Shown here: positions 25,677 through 35,521 of the stretch, piece after piece
How the letters are laid out: each line of letters opens with the position of its first letter
Position numbering within the stretch: the stretch's first letter is position 1
Origin: Oscillospiraceae bacterium
GTDB taxonomy: Bacteria > Bacillota > Clostridia > UBA1381
Direction of reading: 5' to 3'
Length of the DNA stretch: 39,642 bases
NCBI GenBank assembly: GCA_022509025.1
Contig: JAFLUB010000024.1
Location: forward strand, 1 to 39,642
Position numbers and translations under genes: made by a program
Notes under the pieces: generated by a model
Seen by the model: only the letters and a program-made list of their open reading frames with translations
Database searches by the model: none
Told to the model about the DNA's origin: nothing

Positions 25677-28600
25677 TTAGCCTATCCGTTTACGGATAAA
25701 TTTCACGCCGTAGAGCGACAGAGCAAATGCCATAAGCGTAATTCCCAGAAGCTTTATCGCATTTTCCATACCGGAACCGCCCGTTTTCGGCAGCTCCACG
25801 CCTGCAGTATTTGTATACGTGAACGAATACAAAAGATTATTTTTATCATAAGAAATCTCTCTGTATTCCTCGTACGCCTTATCGGACGTATCAATATAAT
25901 ATCCGTCAGGCGGACGAAGCTCCGTCAGCAAATACGTATCTCCGCTCAGGGCATTAGCCCATGATGAAATCTGTCCGCTCGAATTTGTAATCGCTATCTT
26001 GGCAAGATAATATGTCTTTCCTTTATGAGTTATTTTCATACGGTTCACAATATCTTCAATCTGATGATTCGGAATATTATGCGCCGGAACCTTAGCCTCG
26101 CTCAGAATACGCCTTACAGTAGCTTCATCTATCGCTTCCTTGGCAATCGGCGAATACAGACCGAATACCGCTCCCATAAGCTGCGACGAATCAGCGCTGT
26201 CCAGTTTTACCAGCTTTACACCCCAGTTACTGCGCGAGTTTGTATACGCTATAGACAGATTGGCGCTTGGGTTATACGTAAACTCGGAATTTCTTACTGT
26301 TGTTGTACGCGAACCGATTTCCGTATTGAGATAACTGTATTCATTCTCGCTATCAAGCTCAACAATACTGTATTTCGTCGGTACGACATTTCCGTTTGCA
26401 TCGAAACCAAAATCCCATAACCAAGGCTCACCCGTATCAGTTACTCCTTTACCCATCTCATACTTATATACTGTAAGGTTATCTAACGGTAATTTTTCCG
26501 AAACTGACCTGCCTTTCGGAACGGTAAGTTTCACATAGGTAAATTTCCTTCCGTATTGGAATCCGAGCGTTCCGCCAACATTCGAAAGATTATTGCTTGA
26601 GAAATTAACAGGTTCGCCCTCGTATATTACAAATTCGAATGTTTTATCCGCATTTGCTTCGATAGGAACATTTTCTGAAGTCACAAGCCGCTTTTCCAAA
26701 TACGGTATTGTCGGAATTGTAATTCCAACCTTGAGCGGCGCGGCGAACAGATACTGCTCACTGCCGTTATTATCACCGAGATACTGATATCCGAAACTGT
26801 TCCATGCAACCTCTCTCGGCTCCGCCTTGCTGCCTCCGCTCTCGTCCGCACGCGCGTCAAAGCTAAGAACTACCTTAGAACTCTCAGGGATTACATCATC
26901 AATTACAAGCCGCACTGAACGCGCATTCGCAATCTGATAATCCGTAAGCGTGAAGCCGCTGCCAAATGAAGCATCCTTCCAGATATTCCTTGTATTTTTG
27001 CCCTTCCAGTCATCATCATCAAAGTCATCGGTCTTATCGCTGTACTGTATTTTAATTTTGTCAGCGGGTATCGGATACTCATTCTCAATATAGCCGTTAC
27101 CCGTACTAATCAGTCGTTTCACCGATAATGTGAAATTCGGATTTTTCAGCAAACTAACCTTGAATTGACTGCCTCTGGGAACGTTTGAGGAAATTGTTAC
27201 CTTATCATTCTCCTGCGGCAGATTATCTATCAGCACAAGACTCTTCATAGGTTTAGACTCGGAGCTGTAAACCGTAAGATTATATGTCACTTCCTTGTCC
27301 TTTGTAAGCAAGGTTATCTTTCTGTCCGAATCATCGCTCGTAGCACTGTTAACAGGGGAATCCTTTTCCACAATCTCTTTATATGAGCTTGTTGGATTAG
27401 TATAGCCAACCGCCACATATGCCATATCTGTTACGCCGGCGTTATTGCCGTCATCGTCCTTGATATTATCGCCCCTTGCCACATTGCTTTCGTCATATTC
27501 CTGTACTATCAAATTACCATTTACGTCCTCAGCGTTTGGAATAAATGTCGCGTTATTATACACCGCGGGGAGTGACGCCACGCTACCGGTAATATTTTGG
27601 GTTTCAAAACCGATATTAACATATCCGTTCGGCGGTATTGACCAACGCGGATCCTTGAAGCGTATTTTAAATGTTTCCGTGCCGTAATTCGGGCTTAACG
27701 GCTCCGCGTCACGCTCAACCGCTACAAACGCGGTAACAGTATCATCCTCGGTATTCTCATACTTAATCCTAAACCTCATTTCCTTATACTTTCCGTACTC
27801 AGAGTTTTTCGGATCAAGCGTGAAGGTTGCGTTGTTGCCGGTATTTGTGATAATCTTAACAGTGTCGCCCGAAGGATTTTCCGGCGTATATTTGTTTTCA
27901 AATGTCAGCAGATAATTCCCCGTATTTTCCACAAGACTGCCGTAAATATTGCCTGTATTGGTAACGCCGTTTGGATTGCCTACACCGTGGTATTGGATAC
28001 CAAGCGTATCCGCCGTATATGAATGATACGTCAGGGAACCCTGAAAATGCATAGGCGCGTCAATTGTATCGACTATAGTATAGTCTGTGATACTTTTAGT
28101 GCCATCGTTATACGCCGTTACATTCCACCCTGCCGGCTTCCCCTGCGCGATATTTATTTTATTCGCCGTCTTGGTAATTCCCGGGGTAATCTCACCGCCT
28201 CTGTAAACGTCAACCTCTGACGCGAGCCATTTCGTATCGGCGGTACCTGTGTTAAAGCCTTTTTCCTTTGCCGTCTCGTTGTTCCATAACTCTCTGCCGC
28301 CATCGTTATTCGGCGAAAGCTTATTGTAATTATCAACATCCACAATCGAGTCCGTGTCAACTTCATAATCCTGACCCATTAACACAAGCCGCATAGCTGC
28401 CGCGTTATGCGCGATATCCTCAGTACTTGACTCAAGGTTAGTAATACACTCATATCCAAACTGTATATAGTATCCGGGTTTAAGGTAATACAAGCCTCTT
28501 GCCTCATCATATCCGATACCGGTTCCTGTGCCTCGCACATCAAATTTAAGCATCTGACAGCCATCCACTGTCCCTGCCGGCGTGTAATATACAGACGCTG

Positions 28601-31600
28601 ATTCTGCTCGCGCTGCTCCGCGTACTGTAGCTAACGTTTTATGCCCGCTGTTCCCGTCCTGTACATTCGTACTTGTCGCAGCGTTGTTTACACAACCTAC
28701 GCCGGACCATGAGTTTCTGTCGCCCTCAGGATTACTTCTGAGCGAATAGAACGTAAAGCCCTTTGGCAGCTTATCATATATCGGACCGAGATACATTTCC
28801 GCGTTGGAGCTGTTTCTGAGCGTCAGATAATACGTAACTACGCCGTCTCTCATATTGCTTGTATTTTTCGGAGTGTCAAGACTGTTTGTATATGTAAATC
28901 TGTCCTGTCCGATGAAATAGCTTGCTCTGCCGCCGTTGGACTTATTGAGATACGTACCTATCTCATACACGCCCTTTTGCAGGAACGCGCGGCCGGTATC
29001 AACGAGCTGATGCTTTACGTGCTTGGGGAAATCAGCCACATAGAACGAGTTAAGCAGCTCCGCGGTCATTCCATGTGTTGCGTAGTATCTATCCCACTCC
29101 TCGCCCTCTCTCGGATAATCGAGTGTGATGTAGATATAGAGCTGTCCGCCCTTCGGTATGCTGATTTCAAAATCATCTGTCCAGTCCACATACCAACGTC
29201 CTGTGGAACGCGCTCCCGTTGACGGGTGTCTGTCTGTAATAGAATACTCTTCACATTCTCCGCTATTAAGCTGCGCCACGTCAACCGTTTCGCCGCCCTT
29301 CGTAAAGGTAGCGTCTACGGCAACATATTCCAGTGAAAGATTAGTTCCCTTTTCCCATGTGAAGCATCCCGCGGTAGACGGCAGCGCATCGAAGAAGTCT
29401 TTGCCCGTTATTACCGTGTCCATGCTTACTGCGCGCATCTCAAGCCTGTAGGTCACAGAGGTATTCTTCTTAATCCTCGTGAAATCATCCTCGTCGCGCT
29501 TGTCAAACATCGGCGATGCTCCACGCTCCTCTATGATATGCTTTTCAAATTCAAACTGGAACTGTATTCCGCCCTTGAAATCATACAGTCTGTCACTGTC
29601 GCGGTCATTTAAGTATGCGTAGTTACGCGCGTCATAGCGCAGATTGCCGGTCTCATAGCAGCCTAAAGCTTTGGCATCAAACAGCGCGCTGTACTCTATA
29701 TTAAAGCTATACTGGTGGGATAATGTATCCTTCATGTACCATTTCGTAACCGTGGATATGCTGCAATCGCTCTCACGCGTCACGGTAACGCTGTCTGCAT
29801 AAAACTCGCCGAACCACACACCCTTATACTCTTTCGGCGCTCCTTGTTCATCATACGGCATAAGCAGATAGTATTCTCTTCCGTCTTCACGGGTATACCT
29901 TTTCGCTTCAGCCGCCCACGGCTCGTTTATATTTTCGCTAACAAGCGCCATAATCACCTGCGAACCGTTCATCGAGTCCACAATCGGGAGCACAGACCTT
30001 GACGTGTCGCTTCCAAAATTATTAACCAGGATAGAATAGTCGATTACGTCACCCTGCTTTATTCCGGGGACGTTATCTTCATCCATGTTTTCGTCGCTGT
30101 AGTCTTTCTTTCCCGGCTCAAATCCCTTCTGGATTTTTATTTCCGGTGTAACATACAGCGTCATCGGGGTATTGCCTTCTTTGTAATCCGGAACAGTCGC
30201 GCTTGCAAGGCTGCCGTTTGAAGCATTGCGCGCTGACGCCGCATTCTTTTCTATCGGATAGTACGGCTTGGTACCCGACGCGCTGACTCTTCCGTATTCC
30301 TGCTGATTATCGCCGTCAAGCAACATAAAGGAATCCTTTATCGTGGAATGTACCGTAATATTCAATTCCGTACCGCCCGCAAGTCCGTTCGTGTACCAGT
30401 TAAGAGTATACCGCGTTGACTTGTTTATAAGATATCCGATAGCGTTAAGCGCTTCCTCTGTCGTCTTGTATTCCTGATCGGGGCCGATATAGTAAACACC
30501 GTCTCTGCCTGCGTTCGAGTTGCTCAGTGTAAGCGTTACAATTCCGCCGTTATCGCGAATACGTATCGTCGCTTCGGCGGTTGCGCGTCCTCCGTCTGAC
30601 GACGCCCCTCCTGTATAATAATGGTTAGAGCCGGTGTTCTCTACCGTCAGCTCAACCTCCGAGCTGCCGTCAATGGCAGTCGCTGTCCTGTTAGGTATAT
30701 CAGCCGCAATCTCAGCATGTTCGATAACCGCTTCAAATTCCAGACCCATCTCCCGCGCTTCGCTGATAGAGAGGTCGATATTTTCCGGTCTCATATAGTG
30801 ATACGTTTCAAGCTGGTCTGTGAAATGAGTAACATCATTACGCTTGAATGGTGTCTCATTCTTAATCGTTATCAGATACTCCGCTTTCGAGCCGAAAAAC
30901 AGCGCTCTGCCGGTTGAGTTAGCGTAAATCAGCTTATCTTCATACAAACGCGATTTTTCCATCTTAATCTGACCGTTTGCATTAATTGTTGCCGTCTTGG
31001 TCGCCTCGGCAGATGACGTATACGGGTCGGCAAAATAGAAATGCTCCTCCGCATCGACATGGTTCGTTATATTAAACGTCGACCCGTTGCCGTTAATAGC
31101 CTTCTCCTGTTCTTCATCTTCATACAGAATTACTTGCGGTCCGTATCTTAAATTCTGGGAAATATATCCGATACCCGCAGTGTTTACGGTATTCGGACTC
31201 TTTACCGTCCACTTCATCGTAATCTCGCCGTTTTCGCCGACTTCACAGATTATGTCCGTAACACTGCGCGCCTGACCTATATGTATAGTAGCAAGCAGAT
31301 ATTCCATGCCGTCTACTGTCACATATACCTCTGAATACTCATCACCGGATCTCCATGTATTATACCGGTAATGACCTGCCGTTATTGCCTCCGCAAGTCC
31401 GTCGCGCCACTTGAGTCCCGCGGGCAGCTTAAGCGTATCTTTAAACACTACATACTGTATATGATCTGCGCCGTAGCTTATTCCCTCCCGGTCGTCAATA
31501 AAAATCCAATATCCCACATCCGCAACAGAAATTGTTCCGTCGCTGTTCTGTCTGGCATACGGATCATAGTCCTTACCTAACTTGGCTGACTTGCCTACAT

Positions 31601-34600
31601 TATGCTCATCCGGCTCTGTCGTCCATACCGACTCGAAATACTCTCCGGTCGTTATAACGTCTTCGATTTCGTCATCCGGGAATATCACAGTATCATTGTA
31701 TTCCTTCGTCCAGAAATCCCCCGGCGCGCCGACAGCCCATATGCGTACTTTGCCGCCTTTCTTACTGTTTGGATATGTAAAATGGAAATAATCAGGTATT
31801 TCTATAGTCGAACCTTCATTACACGGGCCGATTTCAAAATAATAGTAATTCGTTCCATCTATGTGATGATATTTTGCCGGAACGGTGTACAACTCTCTTA
31901 AATTCTGATCTTTAGTAAATACACAATCCGGATCCGCTTCAATATATAATCTGTATACATATCCCTCGCCGTCATTTGATACGAATACTCTGACATTGTC
32001 TACCTGACCCGTCAGCCATTCGTCGCCGTCGTTGTAAATCTCAAATTCAGCTTTCGGAGCTATACTATTATCCTCCGACGGAATTTTCTCTCCAGCAAAC
32101 TCATCGTCATTACTGTCAACTGCGCCCTTCAGAAGTGTATCTGTAAACGCGCTTTCCGGAACATTCAAACCATGCTCCTTAAACATTTCTATAACTTCTT
32201 CAACGTACTCGTGTCCTTTGATTGAGGCAATATTATCGCCTCCGGCAAAAGCATAGTCGCCAATACCGGTTATAGCGTCTATATTCTCAAATCCAACAGA
32301 AGCCGCGCCGCTCAAATTGAACGCGTAGTCGCCTATCTTTGTAACGGTGTACTTACCGTCCATGCCGACCTTTTCAGGAACGACAAATTCGTTCTGCGTC
32401 ATTTGGGCCGCATAAATAAGAGTGGCTTTATTGCCGCTTTCCAGTTTATACAAGTCTCCCGTTTCCGAAACGTAATAGCTACCCTTCGCGAGATTATCAA
32501 GAGGAGCGCTAAGTCCTGTTGACGCGTTTCCGTTCGTTATTTCAAATTCATTTTTGCCCTCAAACACATATGCGCTCGCGTGAGCTGACAGACTGTTCAG
32601 CACACCGGCGGCAATCTGATCGATAGTATCGCAGAAATTCACTGTAACGCCTGTAACGCCGTTAAACATATTTAAACCGACATTTGTAAGCTTTGCCGAT
32701 TTTATATTAACCGTTTCAAGTGAGGTACAATTTTCGAATGCGTTACCTTGCAGGCTAGTGAGCGATTCCGGCAGAGTCACCTCGCGAAGACTTCTGCAGC
32801 CCTGAAACGCCAAATTCGATATGGATTTCAGGTTTTCCAGGGACTCCAGATCAATGTATCTCAAAGCTGTACTGCCCCTGAACGCTGAGTTCTCTATTCT
32901 TTCAAGCCGGCTTCCTTCTTCAAACCTCACATCCTGTAAACGAGTACATTCTGCAAAAGTCCACGTGTTCAGCGTTTTAAGACTCTTCGGGAACGCTACA
33001 CTTACGATTCCGCTCTTTTGAAATGCGTTTTCTACTATTTCCTCAAGATTTACTATATTGGTAAGGTCAATTTCTTTCAGACTCGCGCAATCCAAAAACA
33101 TTCCTCTACCCAGTGCAGGAACATTATACCCCAATGTCGCTTCAACCTTACAGCCTTCACCGAATGTAACCTTCTCAAGAGACGTACATCTGTCAAACAT
33201 CACACTGCCAAGCTTTGTGATTATCGCATTGCCGGGAATAGTTATTTCCTTCAGACTCGCGCAGTCCATAAACATTCCGCCCGTCCAGTCTCCTGTTGCA
33301 TCAAGAATAAGACCGGGATACTTCAGGTTTTCAAGATTGATTGACTCAAGTTTGGAGCATCTGTAGAAAGCGCCGTAAGAAATCTTAGTCAGACCCGTGT
33401 TTTCCTCAAAATACACATTTTCCAGATTTTTACAATCTGCAAACGTATACTTGTCAATATATAATGTGGTTGACGGAATATAAAGCTCCTTGAAGCCTGT
33501 ATCATAAAAGGCCCCCGATTCCTCAACACTTCTTCCGTACTTGCTCGTTGCGTCGGAGCTGGCACTATAAAAGTTCACAAAGGATACCTTGCTTAAATCA
33601 AATTCGGTAAGTCTCTGACAACCGCTGAAAGCACCGTTTATATTCACACCCGCACCGTCTGGAACAACGACCTTCTCCAGCGATGTGCAGCCCGAAAACG
33701 CGAAATCGTTGAAGTTTACCGTCGTTGCGTCGGTATTGATAACCAACTCCGTTATACGATATTTCATATACGCCAAACGATTTTCATTCCAGAAGTCTTT
33801 TATGTTAAGAGCGCTTCCCGAAAGACCCTTTTTGGTAATAGTAAGCGTATATGACGCATCCGCGTTTATCGTGAAATCGTATGCTGCGCCGTCAATAATA
33901 TTGTTCACGCTCATCAACATAATCTCGGGCATACCGTAACAATCATTGCTATGCTTATGCGGGAATATACCACAGATTTTATTGCCGTATTCATCAAAGC
34001 AATCGCCCGTGTGCTCATGCTCGTCAAGCTTGCAGTAACGCTTTTTTGGCACTTCCGTCTCTTTAGGCAGCTCAAATAACGACTGTTCCGCAGGCATTGC
34101 TGTGGAACTGCCTTCGCTTGGTTGGTATGTGCCCTGCGGAATATCTCCTACCGTCGGATCGGGACTTGGGGGCATAGATACCGACGGCGCCGGCGAAGTT
34201 TCAGTCTCTTCGCCGCCAGCTTCGGGACTTGCCGTAGACTCTACCGGCGTATCGCCTACCGCGATGTCTCCGTCATCTTCGTTATCACTATCCGTATTCC
34301 CGTCTGCATCCACATCCGTGCTGCTGCCCGTGCCGCCAATCACGTCGTCATCATCCGGTAAATCAGCGCCAGAATCCGCGCCGCCGTTTTCGGTAGTGTC
34401 ATTGTCAACATCCGGCATCGGAACTCTTTCTGAAGGTAAATCTCCGTCCGTTAAATCCTCGTCAGACTTGTCAACCTCCGTTTCAAAGCAGCTGTCGTCA
34501 TGGACATGCTCCTCCATACCGCAGACAAGCTCCTTAAAGGTATCATAACAGCCATCGTCGTGCTCGTGCTCCTCACCCTCGTCAAGATTGCAGACAAACT

Positions 34601-34808
34601 CCGTGTATTCCTCATAACAGGAACTGGTATGAGTATGCTCCTCCATGCCACATATTGCGCTTCTTTCAATAGTAATAGCAGGAAGAATAAGTAAATATGT
34701 AGTAACAAATACAACGACCATGGCAAGACTCGTCACGACCCTGAACCATCGTCTGCGTCTATGATGCTGCAATATAAACTCTGCCGCTTTTTTGAGTATA
34801 GAATTCAT
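25677..34808 (-). CDS. Giant LPKTG-anchored adhesin with leucine-rich repeats, probable pilus tip or surface subunit
   Basis: A cell-wall-anchored protein of about 3,043 residues. The N-terminus has HHRRRRWFRV and the long hydrophobic segment ending TTYLLILPAIT, a signal type common in clostridial LPXTG proteins. Five Cys/His modules of pattern C-x(4 or 7)-H-x-H-x3-C follow: three at about 50-108, two at about 258-290, separated by an acidic Ser/Thr/Pro linker. BspA-like leucine-rich repeats (LRR_5) fill about 300-860 (for example FSGCTSLEKVVVPDG). The rest is long beta-rich stalk with DUF11-like repeats (VTYRLEMRAVS, GVVTYYLTLRNSS, VTYNLTVYSSES). Near the end is a SpaA-type domain (WGVKLVKLDS, TELRPPDGYY), then LPKTGG (about 3005), a membrane helix and a basic tail. 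The start at 34808 follows a GGAAGGAAGGAAG stretch; an in-frame ATG at 34883 is also open. It is last in the pilus operon. Confidence 0.88.
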   Translation of the reverse strand: MNSILKKAAEFILQHHRRRRWFRVVTSLAMVVVFVTTYLLILPAITIERSAICGMEEHTHTSSCYEEYTEFVCNLDEGEEHEHDDGCYDTFKELVCGMEEHVHDDSCFETEVDKSDEDLTDGDLPSERVPMPDVDNDTTENGGADSGADLPDDDDVIGGTGSSTDVDADGNTDSDNEDDGDIAVGDTPVESTASPEAGGEETETSPAPSVSMPPSPDPTVGDIPQGTYQPSEGSSTAMPAEQSLFELPKETEVPKKRYCKLDEHEHTGDCFDEYGNKICGIFPHKHSNDCYGMPEIMLMSVNNIIDGAAYDFTINADASYTLTITKKGLSGSALNIKDFWNENRLAYMKYRITELVINTDATTVNFNDFAFSGCTSLEKVVVPDGAGVNINGAFSGCQRLTEFDLSKVSFVNFYSASSDATSKYGRSVEESGAFYDTGFKELYIPSTTLYIDKYTFADCKNLENVYFEENTGLTKISYGAFYRCSKLESINLENLKYPGLILDATGDWTGGMFMDCASLKEITIPGNAIITKLGSVMFDRCTSLEKVTFGEGCKVEATLGYNVPALGRGMFLDCASLKEIDLTNIVNLEEIVENAFQKSGIVSVAFPKSLKTLNTWTFAECTRLQDVRFEEGSRLERIENSAFRGSTALRYIDLESLENLKSISNLAFQGCRSLREVTLPESLTSLQGNAFENCTSLETVNIKSAKLTNVGLNMFNGVTGVTVNFCDTIDQIAAGVLNSLSAHASAYVFEGKNEFEITNGNASTGLSAPLDNLAKGSYYVSETGDLYKLESGNKATLIYAAQMTQNEFVVPEKVGMDGKYTVTKIGDYAFNLSGAASVGFENIDAITGIGDYAFAGGDNIASIKGHEYVEEVIEMFKEHGLNVPESAFTDTLLKGAVDSNDDEFAGEKIPSEDNSIAPKAEFEIYNDGDEWLTGQVDNVRVFVSNDGEGYVYRLYIEADPDCVFTKDQNLRELYTVPAKYHHIDGTNYYYFEIGPCNEGSTIEIPDYFHFTYPNSKKGGKVRIWAVGAPGDFWTKEYNDTVIFPDDEIEDVITTGEYFESVWTTEPDEHNVGKSAKLGKDYDPYARQNSDGTISVADVGYWIFIDDREGISYGADHIQYVVFKDTLKLPAGLKWRDGLAEAITAGHYRYNTWRSGDEYSEVYVTVDGMEYLLATIHIGQARSVTDIICEVGENGEITMKWTVKSPNTVNTAGIGYISQNLRYGPQVILYEDEEQEKAINGNGSTFNITNHVDAEEHFYFADPYTSSAEATKTATINANGQIKMEKSRLYEDKLIYANSTGRALFFGSKAEYLITIKNETPFKRNDVTHFTDQLETYHYMRPENIDLSISEAREMGLEFEAVIEHAEIAADIPNRTATAIDGSSEVELTVENTGSNHYYTGGASSDGGRATAEATIRIRDNGGIVTLTLSNSNAGRDGVYYIGPDQEYKTTEEALNAIGYLINKSTRYTLNWYTNGLAGGTELNITVHSTIKDSFMLLDGDNQQEYGRVSASGTKPYYPIEKNAASARNASNGSLASATVPDYKEGNTPMTLYVTPEIKIQKGFEPGKKDYSDENMDEDNVPGIKQGDVIDYSILVNNFGSDTSRSVLPIVDSMNGSQVIMALVSENINEPWAAEAKRYTREDGREYYLLMPYDEQGAPKEYKGVWFGEFYADSVTVTRESDCSISTVTKWYMKDTLSHQYSFNIEYSALFDAKALGCYETGNLRYDARNYAYLNDRDSDRLYDFKGGIQFQFEFEKHIIEERGASPMFDKRDEDDFTRIKKNTSVTYRLEMRAVSMDTVITGKDFFDALPSTAGCFTWEKGTNLSLEYVAVDATFTKGGETVDVAQLNSGECEEYSITDRHPSTGARSTGRWYVDWTDDFEISIPKGGQLYIYITLDYPREGEEWDRYYATHGMTAELLNSFYVADFPKHVKHQLVDTGRAFLQKGVYEIGTYLNKSNGGRASYFIGQDRFTYTNSLDTPKNTSNMRDGVVTYYLTLRNSSNAEMYLGPIYDKLPKGFTFYSLRSNPEGDRNSWSGVGCVNNAATSTNVQDGNSGHKTLATVRGAARAESASVYYTPAGTVDGCQMLKFDVRGTGTGIGYDEARGLYYLKPGYYIQFGYECITNLESSTEDIAHNAAAMRLVLMGQDYEVDTDSIVDVDNYNKLSPNNDGGRELWNNETAKEKGFNTGTADTKWLASEVDVYRGGEITPGITKTANKINIAQGKPAGWNVTAYNDGTKSITDYTIVDTIDAPMHFQGSLTYHSYTADTLGIQYHGVGNPNGVTNTGNIYGSLVENTGNYLLTFENKYTPENPSGDTVKIITNTGNNATFTLDPKNSEYGKYKEMRFRIKYENTEDDTVTAFVAVERDAEPLSPNYGTETFKIRFKDPRWSIPPNGYVNIGFETQNITGSVASLPAVYNNATFIPNAEDVNGNLIVQEYDESNVARGDNIKDDDGNNAGVTDMAYVAVGYTNPTSSYKEIVEKDSPVNSATSDDSDRKITLLTKDKEVTYNLTVYSSESKPMKSLVLIDNLPQENDKVTISSNVPRGSQFKVSLLKNPNFTLSVKRLISTGNGYIENEYPIPADKIKIQYSDKTDDFDDDDWKGKNTRNIWKDASFGSGFTLTDYQIANARSVRLVIDDVIPESSKVVLSFDARADESGGSKAEPREVAWNSFGYQYLGDNNGSEQYLFAAPLKVGITIPTIPYLEKRLVTSENVPIEANADKTFEFVIYEGEPVNFSSNNLSNVGGTLGFQYGRKFTYVKLTVPKGRSVSEKLPLDNLTVYKYEMGKGVTDTGEPWLWDFGFDANGNVVPTKYSIVELDSENEYSYLNTEIGSRTTTVRNSEFTYNPSANLSIAYTNSRSNWGVKLVKLDSADSSQLMGAVFGLYSPIAKEAIDEATVRRILSEAKVPAHNIPNHQIEDIVNRMKITHKGKTYYLAKIAITNSSGQISSWANALSGDTYLLTELRPPDGYYIDTSDKAYEEYREISYDKNNLLYSFTYTNTAGVELPKTGGSGMENAIKLLGITLMAFALSLYGVKFIRKRIG

Positions 34809-34861
34809 ATAGCGTTTACTTCCTTCCTTCCTATATTTTGATTTCAGCTGTCTAACCAAAT

Positions 34862-35521
34862 TTAATTCATTTCTAAACTGCATCTTACTGTTATCCTCGC
34901 AGTACCTCCGTAATTACATGTGAACAGGCTCAAATCCCAATCGCCGGCCTCCATTTCCTCAATGGCTGTGCCGGGGAGCGTCTCCATCGTCTGCACCACA
35001 TATATAAACTCGTTGTTATCAGTATCAATAAGCCGTATAACGCTTCCGGGGGTTAAATTCTTTATGTTTCCGAAATGAGTTTTATAATTATGCGCAGCTA
35101 TTATAAGATTTCCATCGTATGCTGAACCTTTGTAACGGCAGGGCGATGATCTCAGCCCCGGATATGTAAGCTCCGAAAGCACCGGCAACTCCAGACCAAG
35201 TTCATCTATGTAGAGAACGCCGATGTAATCACGCCCGTCTATCGTCTTTATCGGCATCTCCATTTCAGGAAAAAGCATATACATCGGCGCATCCTCCTCA
35301 TATGTGTTTTCCACATACGGCTCATGCCCCATATAATGAACCACTTCATCGTCGTCCGAAGTTTCCGCTGTCTCATCACTTAAAAGCCTTACTATTTCCT
35401 CAGACTTCCTGCCCGCGTTTTGCTCCGACCACAAATTATATGCGGCGAGTCCAATCGCGAATACAAGGAGCACCAGTCCCAAAGACATAAAAAAGGTACC
35501 GCTTTTGCTTTTTTTATTCAT
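34862..35521 (-). CDS. Sortase with an LFTC active site, accessory or anchoring type
   Basis: A membrane transpeptidase of 219 residues. One N-terminal helix (GTFFMSLGLVLLVFAIGLAA) is followed by an acidic spacer and the sortase beta barrel. The catalytic residues are visible: His in IIAAHNYKTHFG (about 150), Cys in LSLFTCNYGG (about 203) and Arg in RITVRC (about 213). The active site reads LFTC rather than the TLxTC of most classes. There is no C-terminal helix, unlike pilin-polymerising class C. It could attach the finished pilus or the giant adhesin to the wall, or join the adhesin to the shaft. The start overlaps the end of the minor-pilin gene by 8 bases, with GGAGG just before it; the frame could also begin seven codons earlier. 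Class assignment is open. Confidence 0.88.
   Translation of the reverse strand: MNKKSKSGTFFMSLGLVLLVFAIGLAAYNLWSEQNAGRKSEEIVRLLSDETAETSDDDEVVHYMGHEPYVENTYEEDAPMYMLFPEMEMPIKTIDGRDYIGVLYIDELGLELPVLSELTYPGLRSSPCRYKGSAYDGNLIIAAHNYKTHFGNIKNLTPGSVIRLIDTDNNEFIYVVQTMETLPGTAIEEMEAGDWDLSLFTCNYGGTARITVRCSLEMN

Noticed and set aside
34102..34548. Plus-strand frame of 148 codons opposite the adhesin linker
   Set aside because: Ser/Pro-rich shadow of the acidic low-complexity linker on the other strand, with no promoter or ribosome site.
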